Shown here: piece by piece, positions 10,645-22,820 of the stretch
How positions within the stretch are numbered: position 1 is the first letter of the stretch
How the letters are laid out: every line of letters starts with the position of its first letter
Source: Mimachlamys varia
Lineage: Eukaryota; Mollusca; Bivalvia; Pectinida; Pectinidae
DNA: 64,000 bases
NCBI GenBank assembly: GCA_947623455.1
Contig: OX392534.1
Coordinates: 42,103,426 to 42,167,425, forward strand
Reading direction: 5' to 3'
Position numbers and translations under genes: made by a program
Notes under the pieces: model-generated
Database searches by the model: none
What the model saw: only the letters and a program-made list of their open reading frames with translations
What the model was told of the DNA's origin: nothing

Positions 10645-13600
10645 TTAGTCGGGATCCCCGTACAGGTGGAGAGAGTCAGGATCGCCGTACAGGTGTGGAG
10701 AGTCAGGATTCCCGTACAGGTGGGAAGAGTCAGGATTCCTGTACAGGTGGGAAGAGTCAGGATTCCTGTACAGGTGGGAAGAGTCAGGATTCCTGTACAG
10801 GTGGGAAGAGTCAGGATTCCCGTACAGGTGGTGAGAGTCTGTATCCCTGTATAGGTGGGGAGAGTCTGTATCCCTGTATAGGTGGGGAGAGTCTGTATCC
10901 CTGTATAGGTGGGGAGAGTCTGTATCCCTGTATAGGTGGGGAGAGTCTGTATCCCCGTACAGGTGGGGAGAGTCTGTATCCCTGTATAGGTGGGGAGAGT
11001 CTGTATCCCTGTATAGGTGGGGAGAGTCTGTATCCCCGTACAGGTGGGGAGAGTCTGTATCCCGGTATAGGTGGGGAGAGTCTGTATCCCCGTACAGGTG
11101 GGGAGAGTCTGTATCCCCGTACAGGTGGGGAGAGTCTGTATCCCTGTATAGGTGGGGAGAGTCTGTATTCCCGTACAGGTGGGGAGAGTCTGTATCCCCG
11201 TATAGGTGGGGAGAGTCTGTATCCCTGTATAGGTGGGGAGAGTCTGTATCCCCGTACAGGTGGGGAGAGTCTGTATCCCTGTATAGGTGGGGAGAGTCTG
11301 TATCCCTGTATAGGTGGGGAGAGTCTGTATCCCCGTACAGGTGGGGAGAGTCTGTATCCCCGTACAGGTGGGGAGAGTCAGGATTCCCGTACAGGTGGGG
11401 AGAGTCTGTATCCCCGTATAGGTGGGGAGAGTCTGTATCCCTGTATAGGTGGGGAGAGTCTGTATCCCTGTATAGGTGGGGAGAGTCTGTATCCCCGTAC
11501 AGGTGGGGAGAGTCTGTATCCCTGTATAGGTGGGGAGAGTCTGTATCCCCGTATAGGTGGGGAGAGTCTGTATCCCTGTATAGGTGGGGAGAGTCTGTAT
11601 CCCTGTATAGGTGGGGAGAGTCTGTATCCCCGTACAGGTGGGGAGAGTCTGTATTCCCGTACAGGTGGGGAGAGTCTGTATCCCTGTATAGGTGGGGAGA
11701 GTCTGTATCCCTGTACAGGTGGGAAGAGTCTGTATCCCTGTACAGGTGGGGAGAGTCTGTATCCCTGTATAGGTGGGGAGAGTCTGTATCCCTGTACAGG
11801 TGGGGAGAGTCTGTATCCCTGTATAGGTGGGGAGAGTCTGTATCCCTGTATAGGTGGGGAGAGTCTGTATCCCTGTACAGGTGGGGAGAGTCTGTATCCC
11901 TGTATAGGTGGGGAGAGTCTGTATCCCTGTATAGGTGGGGGGAGTCTGTATCCCTGTATAGTTGGGGAGAGTCTGTATCCCTGTATAGGTGGGGAGAGTC
12001 TGTATCCCTGTACAGGTGGGGAGAGTCTGTATCCCTGGACAGATGGGGAGAGTCTGTATCCCTGTATAGGTGGGGAGAGTCTGTATCCCTGTATAGGTGG
12101 GGAGAGTCTGTAACCCTGTATAGGTGGGGAGAGTCTGTAACCCTGTATAGGTGGGGAGAGTCTGTATCCCTGTACAGGTGGGGAGAGTCTGTATCCCTGT
12201 ATAGGTGGGGAGAGTCTGTATCCCTGTATAGGTGGGGAGAGTCTGTATCCCTGTATAGGTGGGGAGAGTCTGTATCCCTGTATAGGTGGTGAGAGTCTGT
12301 ATCCCTGTATAGGTGGAGAGAGTCTGTATCCCTGTATAGGCGGGGAGAGTCTGTATCCCTGTATAGGTGGGGAGAGTCTGTATCCCTGTACAGGTGGGGA
12401 GAGTCTGTATCCCTGTATAGGTGGGGAGAGTCTGTATCCCTGTATAGGTGGGGAGAGTCTGTATCCCCGTACAGGTGGGGAGAGTCTGTATCCCTGTATA
12501 GGTGGGGAGAGTCTGTATCCCCGTACAGGTGGGGAGAGTCTGTATCCCTGTATAGGTGGGGAGAGTCTGTATCCCCGTACAGGTGGGGAGAGTCTGTATC
12601 CCTGTATAGGTGGGGAGAGTCTGTATCCCCGTACAGGTGGGGAGAGTCTGTATCCCTGTATAGGTGGTGAGAGTCTGTATCCCTGTATAGGTGGGGAGAG
12701 TCTGTATCCCTGTATAGGTGGGGAGAGTCTGTATCCCTGTATAGGTGGGGAGAGTCTGTATCCCCGTACAGGTGGGGAGAGTCTGTATCCCTGTATAGGT
12801 GGGGAGAGTCTGTATCCCTGTATAGGTGGGGAGAGTCTATATCCCTGTATAGGTGGTGAGAGTCTGTATCCCTGTATAGGTGGGGAGAGTCTGTATCCCT
12901 GTACAGGTGGTGAGAGTCTGTATCCCCGTACAGGTGGGGAGAGTCTGTTTCCCTGTATAGGTGGGAAGAGTCAGGATTCCTGTACAGGTGGAAGAGTCAG
13001 GATTCCCGTACAGGTGGGAAGAGTCAGGATTCCTGTACAGGTGAAAGAGTCAGGATTCCCGTACAGGTGGGAATAGTCAGGATTCCCGTACAGGTGGGAA
13101 GAGTCAGGATTCCCGTACAGGTGGGGAGAGTCAGGATTCCCGTATAGGTGGGGAGAGTCAGGATTCCCGTATAGGTGGGGAGAGTCTGTATCCCCGTACA
13201 GTTGGGAATAGTCAGGATCCCCATACAGGTTGGGAGAGTCTGTATCCCCGTACAGGTGGGAATAGTCAGGATCCCCATACAGGTGGGGAGAGTCTGGATT
13301 CCCGTACAGGTGGGGAGAGTCAGGATTCCCGTACAGGTGGGGAGAGTCAGGATTCCCGTACAGGTGTGGAGAGTCAGGATTCCCGTACAGGTGAAAGAGT
13401 CAGGATTCCCGTACAGGTGGGGAGAGTCTGTATCCCCGTATAGGTGGGGATAGTCTGTATCCCCGTACAGGTGGGAATAGTCAGGATCCCCATACAGGTG
13501 GGGATAGTCTGTATCCCCGTACAGGTGGGAATAGTCAGGATCCCCATACAGGTGGGGAGAGTCTGTATTCCCGCACAAGTGGGGGAGAGTCAGGATTCCC

Positions 13601-14610
13601 GTACAGGTCGGGGAGAGTCGGGATCCCCGTACAGGTGGGGAGAGTCTGTATCCCTGTACAGGTGGGGAAAGTCTGTATCCCCGTATAGGTGGGGAGAGTC
13701 TGTATCCCCGTACAGGTGGGAATAGTCAGGATCCCCATACAGGTGGGGAGAGTCTGTATTCCCGCACTAGTGGGGGAGAGTCAGGATTCCCGTACAGGTC
13801 GGGGAGAGTCTGTATCTCCGTATAGGTGGGGAGAGTCGGGATCCCCTTACAGGTGGGGAGAGTCTGTATCCCGTTACAGGTGGGGAAAGTCTGTATCCCC
13901 GTACAGGTGGGGAGAGTCTGTATCCCTGTACAGGTGGGGAGAGTCTGTATTCCCGTACAGGTGGGGAGAGTCTGTATCCCCGTACAGGGGTGGAGAGTCG
14001 GGATCCCCGTACAGGTGGGGAGAGTCGGGATCCCCGTACAGGTGGGGAGAGTCGGGATCCCCGTACAGGTGGGGAGAGTCGGGATCCCCTTACAGGTGGG
14101 GGAGAGTCTGTATCCCCGTATAGGTGTGGAGAGTCGGGATCCCCTTACAGGTGGGGAGAGTCTGTACCCCCGTACGGGTGGGGAGAGTCTGTATCCCCGT
14201 ACAGGGCTGGAGAGTCGGGATCCCCGTACAGGTGGGGAGAGTCGGGATCCCCGTGCAGGTGGGGAGAGTCGGGATCCCCTTACAGGTGGGGGAGAGTCGG
14301 GATCCCCGTACAGGTGTGGAGAGTCGGGATCCCCTTACAGGTGGGGGAGAGTCTGTATCCCCGTACAGGGGTGGAGAGTCGGGATCCCCGTACAGGGATT
14401 GAGAGTCGGGATCCCCGTACAGGTGGGGAGAGTCGGGATCCCCGTACAGGTGGGGAGAGTCGGGATCCCCTTACAGGTGGCCATGGGGGAGAGTCTGTAT
14501 CCCCGTATAGATGTGGAGAGTCGGGATCCCCTTACAGGTTGGGAGAGTCTGTATCCCCGTACTGGTGGGGAAAGTCTGTATCCCCGTTCAGGTACAGTCA
14601 GGATTCCCGC
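10645..14610 (+). repeat. 27 bp minisatellite, about 145 copies
   Basis: The unit contains GGTGGGGAGAGTCTGTATCC followed by C-Y-G-T-A-Y-A. Three zones are visible: an outer left zone with AGTCAGGATTCCYGTACAGG (about 10645-10840), a highly uniform middle (about 10840-12950), and a mixed right zone with GATCCCC and CAGGATTCC variants, insertions and deletions (about 12960-14610). Twenty-seven is a multiple of three, so a 500-codon frame stays open at 10611-12113. It has no domain beyond the nine-residue repeat and I do not call it a gene. Confidence 0.96.
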
Positions 14611-14819
14611 TAATCGGGGGATTGATACACACCTGTTACCCACAGCATGATTGTAAGAGGCGATTGATATGGACGAAATGACCCTGCAGCATACACATAC
14701 GATTTTATTGACCTGACTTTCCTTGCTGTTGTATGACTGTTTGCATTGTTATAAATAAGAACACCTTTGTGGTATATAAACTGTTTACTTGAAACAACTT
14801 CTGAATACCAGTGACGATA
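14611..14819. other. Unique sequence flanking the 27 bp array
   Basis: I see no gene or repeat in this short stretch. Confidence 0.4.
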
Positions 14820-15660
14820 TTCGGCCAGTAATACATTGCTTAGATGAAGGGCTACCAAGTTTGTTCAAATGAATGACCTTGACTGATATTCAATGTCACA
14901 TGGGTCTTTTATGTTTTGCACTAGTGGACGACTCTCCTGAACAAAAATAAGGCCAAGAACGTTGTTGGTCAGCATGCTTAAAAAACTACGAAGTTTATTA
15001 AAATGAATTGCCATCACGCAATTTCAATGTCACAGACGTGGAACCTGTTAAAATATTTCAAACGACTTCTTTTGAATAACTAAATTGCCTTAGATGATAG
15101 CATTTTGTCAATAACATGCTGGTATGAAGGGTTGCCAAGTTTGTTCATTTAAATTACATACGACTGTAACAGGGATGAAATTCAAACAATTTCCTTTGAA
15201 AAACCTAAATGTTTATAGTGATGAATTTTAGCCCCCCTGGCCTGCAGGTGAATTAAACGGCTTCTCAATAACTCAACAGTCCTTGGTAGTGATATTTGGC
15301 CAGTAGGTACCTCTGGCGAAGTGTCATAAACTTCCTTCTGACAAATGACCTTGACCAGAGACATATACGTCTCTTCCTTGACCTACCTTCGGGATCAAAG
15401 GAGCAACTATGTCAAGACCTTTAAAGATCTTCTCAATAACCAGAGAACTGATACTTCTAGAGCAGAGTGTTATCGATCTGATACTTAGCCAGTAGGTACA
15501 TGACACGAAGAACTATAAAGTTTCTCTCAAACAATTGGCCTTGACCAATTTTCAAGGTGGGAGGGGTCAAATATGTTAATTGAATTTTTAAACTTCTTCC
15601 GCAATACCTGTAGGCACTGGCTGATTATATTTGACCATTGTCATGTAGGGATTGCGTAGT
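14820..15660 (+). repeat. Degenerate ~130-190 bp dispersed/tandem repeat
   Basis: About five diverged units share phrases such as ACCAAGTTTGTTCAAATGA, AATGACCTTGAC, TTCAATGTCACA, CTTCTCAATAAC and GGCCAGTAGGTAC. The CCTTGAC-type landmark recurs at about 14876, 15003, 15150, 15342 and 15534. From memory this resembles an abundant bivalve repeat with the same phrases; that is not verified. Confidence 0.65.
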
Positions 15661-15944
15661 ATAAAGTTTTGTTTAGTCTGAAAATACTTACAAAGTACAT
15701 CTAAGAATATTTTCTAATGATTGAACATATATCCCAGTGAACGCTACAGGCCTTATATGCCTCTTGTTGGACACTACCAAGTATGACGAAGTTTGCTATA
15801 TGGAATTTAAGTCGATTGGTCGACAGCTTTCCATGTTTCTGGTATGTATATCGCTAAAAGGGAAAGTGAAGCTACAATTGTTGATTTAAACCTTAAATAT
15901 ATTCTATACCTCGTATTACTCTCTAACAGCCATGTCCACACGCA
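15661..15944. other. Unique-looking non-coding DNA
   Basis: I see nothing supportable between the degenerate repeat and the duplicated block. Confidence 0.4.
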
Positions 15945-16345
15945 ATCCCTCTGTAACTTATTCGCAGGTCCCTGTGTCTTTATTACCAAGATACATAATG
16001 CGTTTCTTAACGTTTTTATGTTTCAAGCTGCATCAGTGGTTTTATTGATACAAACACACAATCTAGGACACAGACACAATTTATGATTTGATTGTGGCGA
16101 AATCTCAACCTTTATGGGCCATTTTACATAACAGGTGCTGATAATGGAACCATATTTAAAATGAAAAATACCTTACTCATCATATTGGATTTGAGTTTTC
16201 CCACCATGTTGCTCAAAACACATGACAAGTGTTCTTTGAAGTAAGAGTAATCAGGAAGATGTACATCACGAGGTGCTTTTAAAGTATTGAGTAAAATGAT
16301 GTGTTTACTTATCTATATTTTCATTTTTTTGCATCCTAACACCTT
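15945..16345 (-). repeat. Duplicated block, copy 1
   Basis: This is homologous to 16815-17265 in direct orientation. Shared landmarks are GTAACTnATTCGCAGG, GCATCAGTGGTTTTATTGAT, CAGGTGCTGATAATG, TTACTCATCATATTGGATT and ATGCAAAA-type ends. On the minus strand, 16292-16172 can be read open for about 40 codons ending A-T-G-A-G-T-A-A-G then GTATTTT, a possible splice donor. Confidence 0.75.
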
Positions 16346-16384
16346 AGATGTTGTACTTTAAATGTGCACAATCTTTCGGTGCAT

Positions 16385-16620
16385 GTATTATAACATTCCA
16401 ACAATGTAAGCTGTAGCTTTGTGGATGTGGCATCCCCTTCACACACACCTCCTAATTACTCCCATTACAGCTGATATTGACGACACGAATACCGATCTAT
16501 GACACATCGTTTGTTAAATGATTAGGAACTATCAATCGTATGCATACTGAATAGCATTGAAATAAAACATATATCAATTCTTTAATCTATATCCGAGTCT
16601 TGTCAATTTAACTGCCTATT
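16385..16620. repeat. Sequence shared with 18160-18420
   Basis: Shared phrases in order are AACATTCCAnCAAnGTAAGCTG, TTGTGGATG/TTGCGGATG, ACTATCAATnGTATGCA, CTTTAATCTA and GTCTTGnCAATTT/GTCTTGACCATTT. It is a diverged second duplication next to the 15945-17265 pair. Confidence 0.55.
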
Positions 16621-16814
16621 CATTACGTCAATTTTGCAATTGAATATTGTTGACAAAAACTACTGATATTTGAAATTAACAAACAGTATGTTATCCTTTT
16701 TACTGTTTTAAAGTTACGCATGGACAAGTTTTTTCCAAAATTGCTAGTTTCATCAGAATGTTAAAAAAACAACTACATATCCCGGTATCCTGAAACTAAA
16801 ATCACTAAAGTCAC

Positions 16815-17265
16815 GCCTATCTGTAACTAATTCGCAGGCCCCTGTGCCGAAAGCACCAAGATACATAGAGTATTTCTTTACTCTTTTCAATTTTTCTAAA
16901 CTGCATCAGTGGTTTTATTGATAAAGCACACAATCTGGGAAACAGACACAATTTAGAACTTGTTTGTGACAAGAACTCATCTTTTATGGGCTATTTTATG
17001 TAACAGGTGCTGATAATGCAATCTCATTAAAGTACTTGGCAGGTCGGCGGTAGTAAATTAAAGCAATAACATACCATATATAAAGTAAAAATACCTTACT
17101 CATCATATTGGATTCGAATTTTCCCATCATGTTGCTCAAAACACATGACAAGTGTTCTTTGTAAGTGTAATCAGGACGATCTGCCTCACGGGATGCTTTT
17201 AAAGTACTGAATAAATTAATGCTTTTTCTCGCTATATTTTTAATATTTTGCATCATTTAGCACCT
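16815..17265 (-). pseudogene. Duplicated block, copy 2, with a possible exon remnant on the minus strand
   Basis: On the minus strand, ATTTATTCAG at about 17208-17217 could be an acceptor. The following frame reads T-L-K-A-S-R-E-A-D-R-P-D-Y-T-Y-K-E-H-L, then L-S-N-M-M-G-K-F-E-S-N-M-M-S-K, and reaches AAG|GTATTTT with the donor at 17094. Copy 1 keeps the same frame with one 3-nt indel (an extra Phe codon) but lacks the AG of the acceptor. Most base differences between the copies change the amino acid, so strong purifying selection is not evident. I do not recognise the family. It may be a pair of duplicated exons, exon fossils or simple repeats. Confidence 0.35.
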
Positions 17266-17429
17266 TACTTGGAGTACTCTAGTGTGCTGGTGTGTGGTCT
17301 GTTGATACAGTTCTTAACACACGTTGATCGTCCCGGCAAAGCTGAATCTTTCGTGAATATAGGTGCTATCACATGCATCTATATAGCATTTTCTGGTCTA
17401 GATCTACTGCAATATATATTTACGACAAC

Positions 17430-17860
17430 AACGTATTATAAAGTGATAATCGCATCTTATAGAGGAACACCCTCTTATTGAAGTGAAACTCATTGATATA
17501 GGGTGAAAATATTTCAACGTAGAGTTGAAATCTCGTACCATAGTTATCCATTGTAGACTGACAACAGTTTATAATATAGAAACACGTGTATACGTGTGAT
17601 TGTGACAACGCCGTATTCCAAATGATATTCACGTATACATATTACAGATAGATAACCATATATTGTAAGTTGAATATGGAAAAGCGACAACCATTTCTTG
17701 TTGAATAACAGAAATTGTTTTAGAGTGACAACCACATATTATAGAGAAGCAGCCACATATTCTTTTTAATTCTACCTATATACTAAGTTATTGACAACAA
17801 TACATTGTAGATTGACAACCACGTACTGTACAATGACAACCACTCACTATGACAAAATCT
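17430..17860 (+). repeat. Degenerate minisatellite with a GACAACCACATATTATAGA-like core
   Basis: Phrases such as GACAACAACGTATTATAAAG, GTGACAACCACATATTATAG, TTGACAACAATACATTGTAG and TTGACAACCACGTACTGTAC recur irregularly at about 20-60 bp spacing. The units are too diverged to count exactly. Confidence 0.45.
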
Positions 17861-18863
17861 GATATTATAATATGACTCAATATGCAATGCTCATGATTAT
17901 TTGTCTTTCAACAATCTTCTTCTACAAAACCACAAATTCTGATCCCATTTTATTCGACATGTTGCCTTTTTCGATAGCCGAGGTGGGCTCGATCGTTAAT
18001 GCTATTTCTCCGATAAATGACTTAAATTTCCCATGTAACTAAATTTAGTTCTTGTACATTGCCAGCCCACGGGTTTTCTCTGGAATCTGCACTCGCCATC
18101 TGTCAAAGTGTCAAAATTGTGTTGGGTACGAGGAAATTCCAGCTAGATCTCACTATGTATGTTAACATTCCACCAACGTAAGCTGTCGATTTGCGGATGA
18201 AAGACCTATTACTCAACAGGATATTATAGTATTACGCCAGGCATGTAGATGTGCGACACATGATTCGATAAATTTTCAGGAACGACCCGAGGGTGAAATT
18301 TAAAGCTGTGAATTTATAACTATCAATGGTATGCAAAATACTTACAGTAAAGTTAGAAGATATACCAAAACTTTAATCTAAAATACTTCTAGTTGAATAT
18401 TTCCGTGTCTTGACCATTTCGAAGTGGACCACAGTGGGGAAAATGTGGAATTTTTTAATTACACCATTCGCTAACACTATCTTAAACAAATCTTAACTTT
18501 CTTTGTGGTGATATATAATGATTTATGAGCAGAGATATAACACACAGGGTTAAAGTACTTAGAATACAAACACTAAAGGAACAAAATTGGATCCTTGTGT
18601 CACAACATGTCTGTCTGTATGAATACCTGACGTAGAATCTGCGAGAGAGAGCCATTTGTGCTCTGTTGTCTAGAAAAAAAAATCAAACCATGATAATTTA
18701 CTATTCTTTTCAAGGATTAATTAAACATTAAATCTGAACACGTCTTTAGAGCAGTGTCTAAAATATAGCTCATCGTGCAGGAATTTATAGTATTTGAAAA
18801 AGTGGTTTCACATAATAGTCTAAAGGAATCTGGTTGAAACACAATAAGCCATTGTAATTATAC
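17861..18863. other. Non-coding DNA including the second copy of the 16385-16620 segment
   Basis: The part at 18160-18420 matches 16385-16620 (see that entry). The remainder is AT-rich without a recognisable gene. Confidence 0.45.
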
Positions 18864-18870
18864 GTCTAAT

Positions 18871-18998
18871 CACAGGGACACGTTACAATAGTAATGTATG
18901 TATGAAATATATGGGGAGTCGATATAAACATATGTTTATATTGACACCCCCCCCCCATATATTTTATGCATACATTGCTATTGTAACGTGCCCCTGTG
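18871..18998. mobile_element. 128 bp foldback transposon (MITE) with 7 bp target duplication
   Basis: Two arms of about 55 bp are near-perfect reverse complements: the left starts CACAGGGACACGTTACAATA and the right ends with its complement GTAACGTGCCCCTGTG. The direct repeat GTCTAAT flanks the element at 18864-18870 and 18999-19005. The centre is AATAAACATATGTTTAT-like. TIRs containing CAGGG recall hAT-type elements, but a 7 bp duplication is not the usual 8 bp, so the superfamily is open. Confidence 0.85.
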
Positions 18999-19005
18999 GT
19001 CTAAT

Positions 19006-19434
19006 GAAGCACAAGTAAAGCAAAAAACATAACATTCTTTTTTAAGGGAGGTAAATCTATTCATCTTCCGTTCTAGAGATGAATTGCGCTTCATACAATA
19101 TTAAAAAAAAATCATTAAACGAATCGGAAAAAATATATGTACTTTTTTCATCTTTTTGAAATACCCATTGTCATTTCTTGGATCTATTCGTGCAAACAAA
19201 AGCTTTGACTTTGACTCTCAATGATTTCTCATCGTCCTTGATATAGTTACTAGTATTATAGTAGCATTGCACCTAGACTAGTTCAAATCACCTACACGTC
19301 ATATTCCGTTGAAAACCTTACATCTACAATAGGTTTACTACTCATTGTACCACTGGTTTTGACATTGTTCTCGATACTGACACACCTTGCTTCTTCCATC
19401 ACTATATGATATCAAAGAAGTACAGGTAACCTTT
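19006..19434. other. Non-coding DNA
   Basis: I see no gene, RNA or repeat that I can support. Confidence 0.4.
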
Positions 19435-19770
19435 TGTTTGTTTACACTCAGCAATGTTCGAGTTCACTGTGATCTGCTTGAGCTCATTTTGTACTCCCAA
19501 ACCCGGTTCCGTTAATACCAACTGCCGAAATGAACAAAATAAGCTATTTATGATGGTACGAAATCGGAAGTAGCTACTTCAAACCCAGCCCGAAATATAA
19601 CGGAGTTCCTCTCACTTTGTTTGTTTACATTCGGTAAAGTTGTAGTCCCTTGTGTTCTGTTCGAGCTCATTCATTCCCCAGGTCCGGTACCGTTGTACCA
19701 CCAGCTGAAACAAACAAATATATTACGAAATCGGAAGTAACTACTTCAAGCTTAGCCCGTTTCGCTTAAT
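19435..19770 (+). repeat. Two-copy tandem duplication of ~175 bp
   Basis: The copies begin at about 19435 and 19612. Both contain TTTGTTTGTTTACA, GAGCTCATT, CCGGTnCCGTT, ACGAAATCGGAAGTA and CTACTTCAA in that order. Confidence 0.7.
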
Positions 19771-19894
19771 TCGTTTGACTGGACCGAGAAATCTTCTACT
19801 ACTGACATGCTAAACAATCCTGCGGTTATGCACGCATCATCCCAGACATTCCAGGAGTTCCGCTTTTCATCTTCGAAGATTCTTAGGTAATGCT

Positions 19895-20995
19895 CACTTT
19901 AGTGTTCGAAATCTTGGCGACAATGCTCACTTCATCTTTTTTCTTTGTAATTCCGACGACAATGCGTACTTCATCTTCGAAATTCCGGCAACAATGCTCA
20001 CTTCATCTTCGAAATTCCGGCAACAATGCTCACTTCATCTTCGAAATTCCGGCAACAATGCTCACTTCATCTTCGAAATTCCGACGACAATGCGTACTTC
20101 ATCTTCGAAATTCCGGCAACAATGCGCACTTCATCTTCGAAATTCTGGCATCAATGCTCACTTCATCTTCGAAATTCCGGCAACAATGCTCACTTCATCT
20201 TCGAAATTCCGGCAACAATGCGTACTTCATCTTCGAAATTCCGGCAACAATGCTCACTTCATCTTCGAAATTCCGACGACAATGCGCACTTCATCCTCGA
20301 AATTCCGGCTTCAATGCTCACTTCATCTTCGAAATTCCGGCAACAATGCTCACTTCATCTTCGAAATTCCGACGACAATGCGCACTTCATCTTCGAAATT
20401 CCGACGACAATGCGCACTTCATCCTCGAATTTCCGGCTTCAATGCTCACTTCATCTTCGAAATTCCGGCAACAATGCTCACTTCATCTTCGAAATTCCGA
20501 CGACAATGCGCACTTCATCTTCGAAATTCCGGCAACAATGCTCACTTCATCTTCGAAATTCCGACGACAATGCGTACTTCATCTTCGAAATTCCGACGAC
20601 AATGCGCACTTCATCTTCGAAATTCCGGCAACAATGCGCAATGCGTACTTCATCTTCGAAATTCCGACGACAATGCTCACTTCATCTTCGAAATTCCGAC
20701 GACAATGCGCACTTCATCTTCGAAATTCCGGCGACAATGCGCACTTCATCTTCGAAATTCCGGCAACAATGCGCACTTCATCTTCGAAATTCCGACGACA
20801 ATGCGCACTTCATCCTCGAAATTCCGGCGACAATGCTCACTTCATCATCGAAATTACGGCGACAATGCTCACTTCATCATCGAAATTCCGGCGACAATGC
20901 TCACTTCATCGAAATTACGGCGACAATGCTCAAATCATCTTTGAAAATTCCGGTTGCAATGTTCATTTCATCTTCGAAATTCCGGGGGTAATGCT
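19895..20995 (+). repeat. 32 bp minisatellite, about 34 copies
   Basis: The unit is CTTCATCTTCGAAATTCCGG followed by a variable C/A-A/G-C-A-A-T-G-C-K-Y-A. Variation is concentrated at two or three positions (CAACAATGCTCAC, ACGACAATGCGCAC, CAACAATGCGTAC). Thirty-two is not a multiple of three, yet all three forward frames stay open for over 300 codons. That is a property of the unit composition, not evidence for a protein. Confidence 0.96.
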
Positions 20996-22820
20996 CTTTT
21001 AGTCCTCGAAATATTTCAGGGTATCGCTCTCTTGGGTTTTTGTACATCATTGAGCGTTCCCCGTGGAATTTGGAGTACTTATCTCTGATGAGTGATGAGA
21101 CAATATTTTACCTAACATTCTCTTTTTCATTTTGCCTTTTCTTCATAACCATTTTCCCTTATGTAGTCTTAATGATACTTTTTGGTCCCAAATATGTTTC
21201 TTTCATATTGACTTTATGTTGTACTGGTGGCGGTTTTTATCACCATGTCATTAAGTTTAAGTTATATTTAAAACGAATATTTCAAAGACGTATCAAATGA
21301 ACCGGATATCTGCAGTGGGCGTTATACCGGAAGTGCGTCACACGAACTTTATCAAAGAGTTTCCGATCAACACGACTAAGAGCAAACAATAAATTGAGGG
21401 TATCAATATTGTACAAATATTATTGTTTACAAAATAGATAAGAATGTGACTCAAGTACATTTAACTCCTTTATGATGCTGTTGTGTCCGCAGTACTTTCC
21501 AAAACATGATCTCTATATAATAAAATTGTCTATTATCATGAAATATGTAATAACGCTCCCAATCTGAGATTTGGAAGATGTAACTAACTCTTACAGATAA
21601 CGGGACATAGTCAATTCTATATCTGGAATGGTGTGGAAACTGTACTTCAGTTCGAATAAAAACTCCCATTTTCACAACATTGGACAGAATTACCTTTCAA
21701 AATACTGTGATATCATTTTACCGTACCATTTACATATCAAAATACATGTATCTTCCATTTGGTCAGAACACAAAGTATTACCGGACGAAAAAGATTATAT
21801 CTCCGGGGAGCACGATGTGATCAGTACTGATATAAAACGTCATATCACCCGCCCATCATATATCGTCATTCCAATATTCTAAGCCTGATAAATCTTCAAA
21901 ATAAATTTGATTAACTCCCAATTGTTTCACCAAATCAGCTTGGTATCAATCTATAAAGTTTTGATACAATCAATTTATCTAGTGACTGTACATGTAAATG
22001 TTTTTAACCAGGTATGTTATTTTTAACTTGTGCGGCAAAACATAATGATACATACCCAAAATATAATTTTCACGCCGGCAGGAAAAAAAAAAAAAAAAAA
22101 TTCAGCAAAATCAGTCCCTTATATTTTCATAGTATCAAGGCAATGCTTGTTTAGTATTTGAAATTACCTGCAAAATATTTTTAAATGTAACATTTTTATA
22201 TATGTAACAATGACATTCATATCATGCCACAAGGCATGCAACAAGACGATAGTTGATCGTGCCGTGATTGTGTTCCTTGGGAATATTATCGCCCTACAAT
22301 GGGAATTACACCATTATTTACCAAAGCAAATCACAGAATAAATCCTGGCAGAAGAGTAAATAGTGTCTATTTCAATTCATCAAAACGCATGCAACTGACT
22401 TAACTCCTAATTTACAATGACCATGGGTAGTTTCATGGCAGTTTATCAGGCCAATATGACGATCAACAGCTCCGCCAATACATGACGAGCTGTTAACATT
22501 ACGGGATTACGGTTATGTGATTAACCTATTACCGTAAAGTGTGACATTATGAAATAATACTTTCGTGACTTCCTATTTGATAAAAAAATTTCGAAATCGA
22601 CATGACCTATACACATTTCGATAGAAAATTGGCACAATGCCAGACTGAAAAAACTACCTACGTGACTTGTAGCGAAACTCGTAGGAAATTCAAATGAGGT
22701 AGAGTTCACCGAGGTAGATAAATAAATCAATAAATCGATAAAAGGATATGCCTATTTCCGACTAAAAACACATAATCTTAAATGACAATGATTTGATAAA
22801 GCGCCCTATATAGATAGCAT
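20996..22820. other. Non-coding DNA
   Basis: An 86-codon frame at 21040-21300 has two hydrophobic stretches but no homology that I recognise. A poly-A run lies at about 22083-22100. I support no gene here. Confidence 0.4.

Noticed and set aside
10611..12113. 500-codon frame with a G-G-E-S-L-Y-P repeat
   Set aside because: It is the translation of a 27 bp minisatellite. Edge units shift frame and there is no unique domain or signal peptide.
19890..21002. Three overlapping 316-370 codon frames
   Set aside because: All three frames being open shows composition, not coding.
21040..21300. 86-codon frame with two hydrophobic segments
   Set aside because: No homology that I recognise, AT-rich context, and a length expected by chance.
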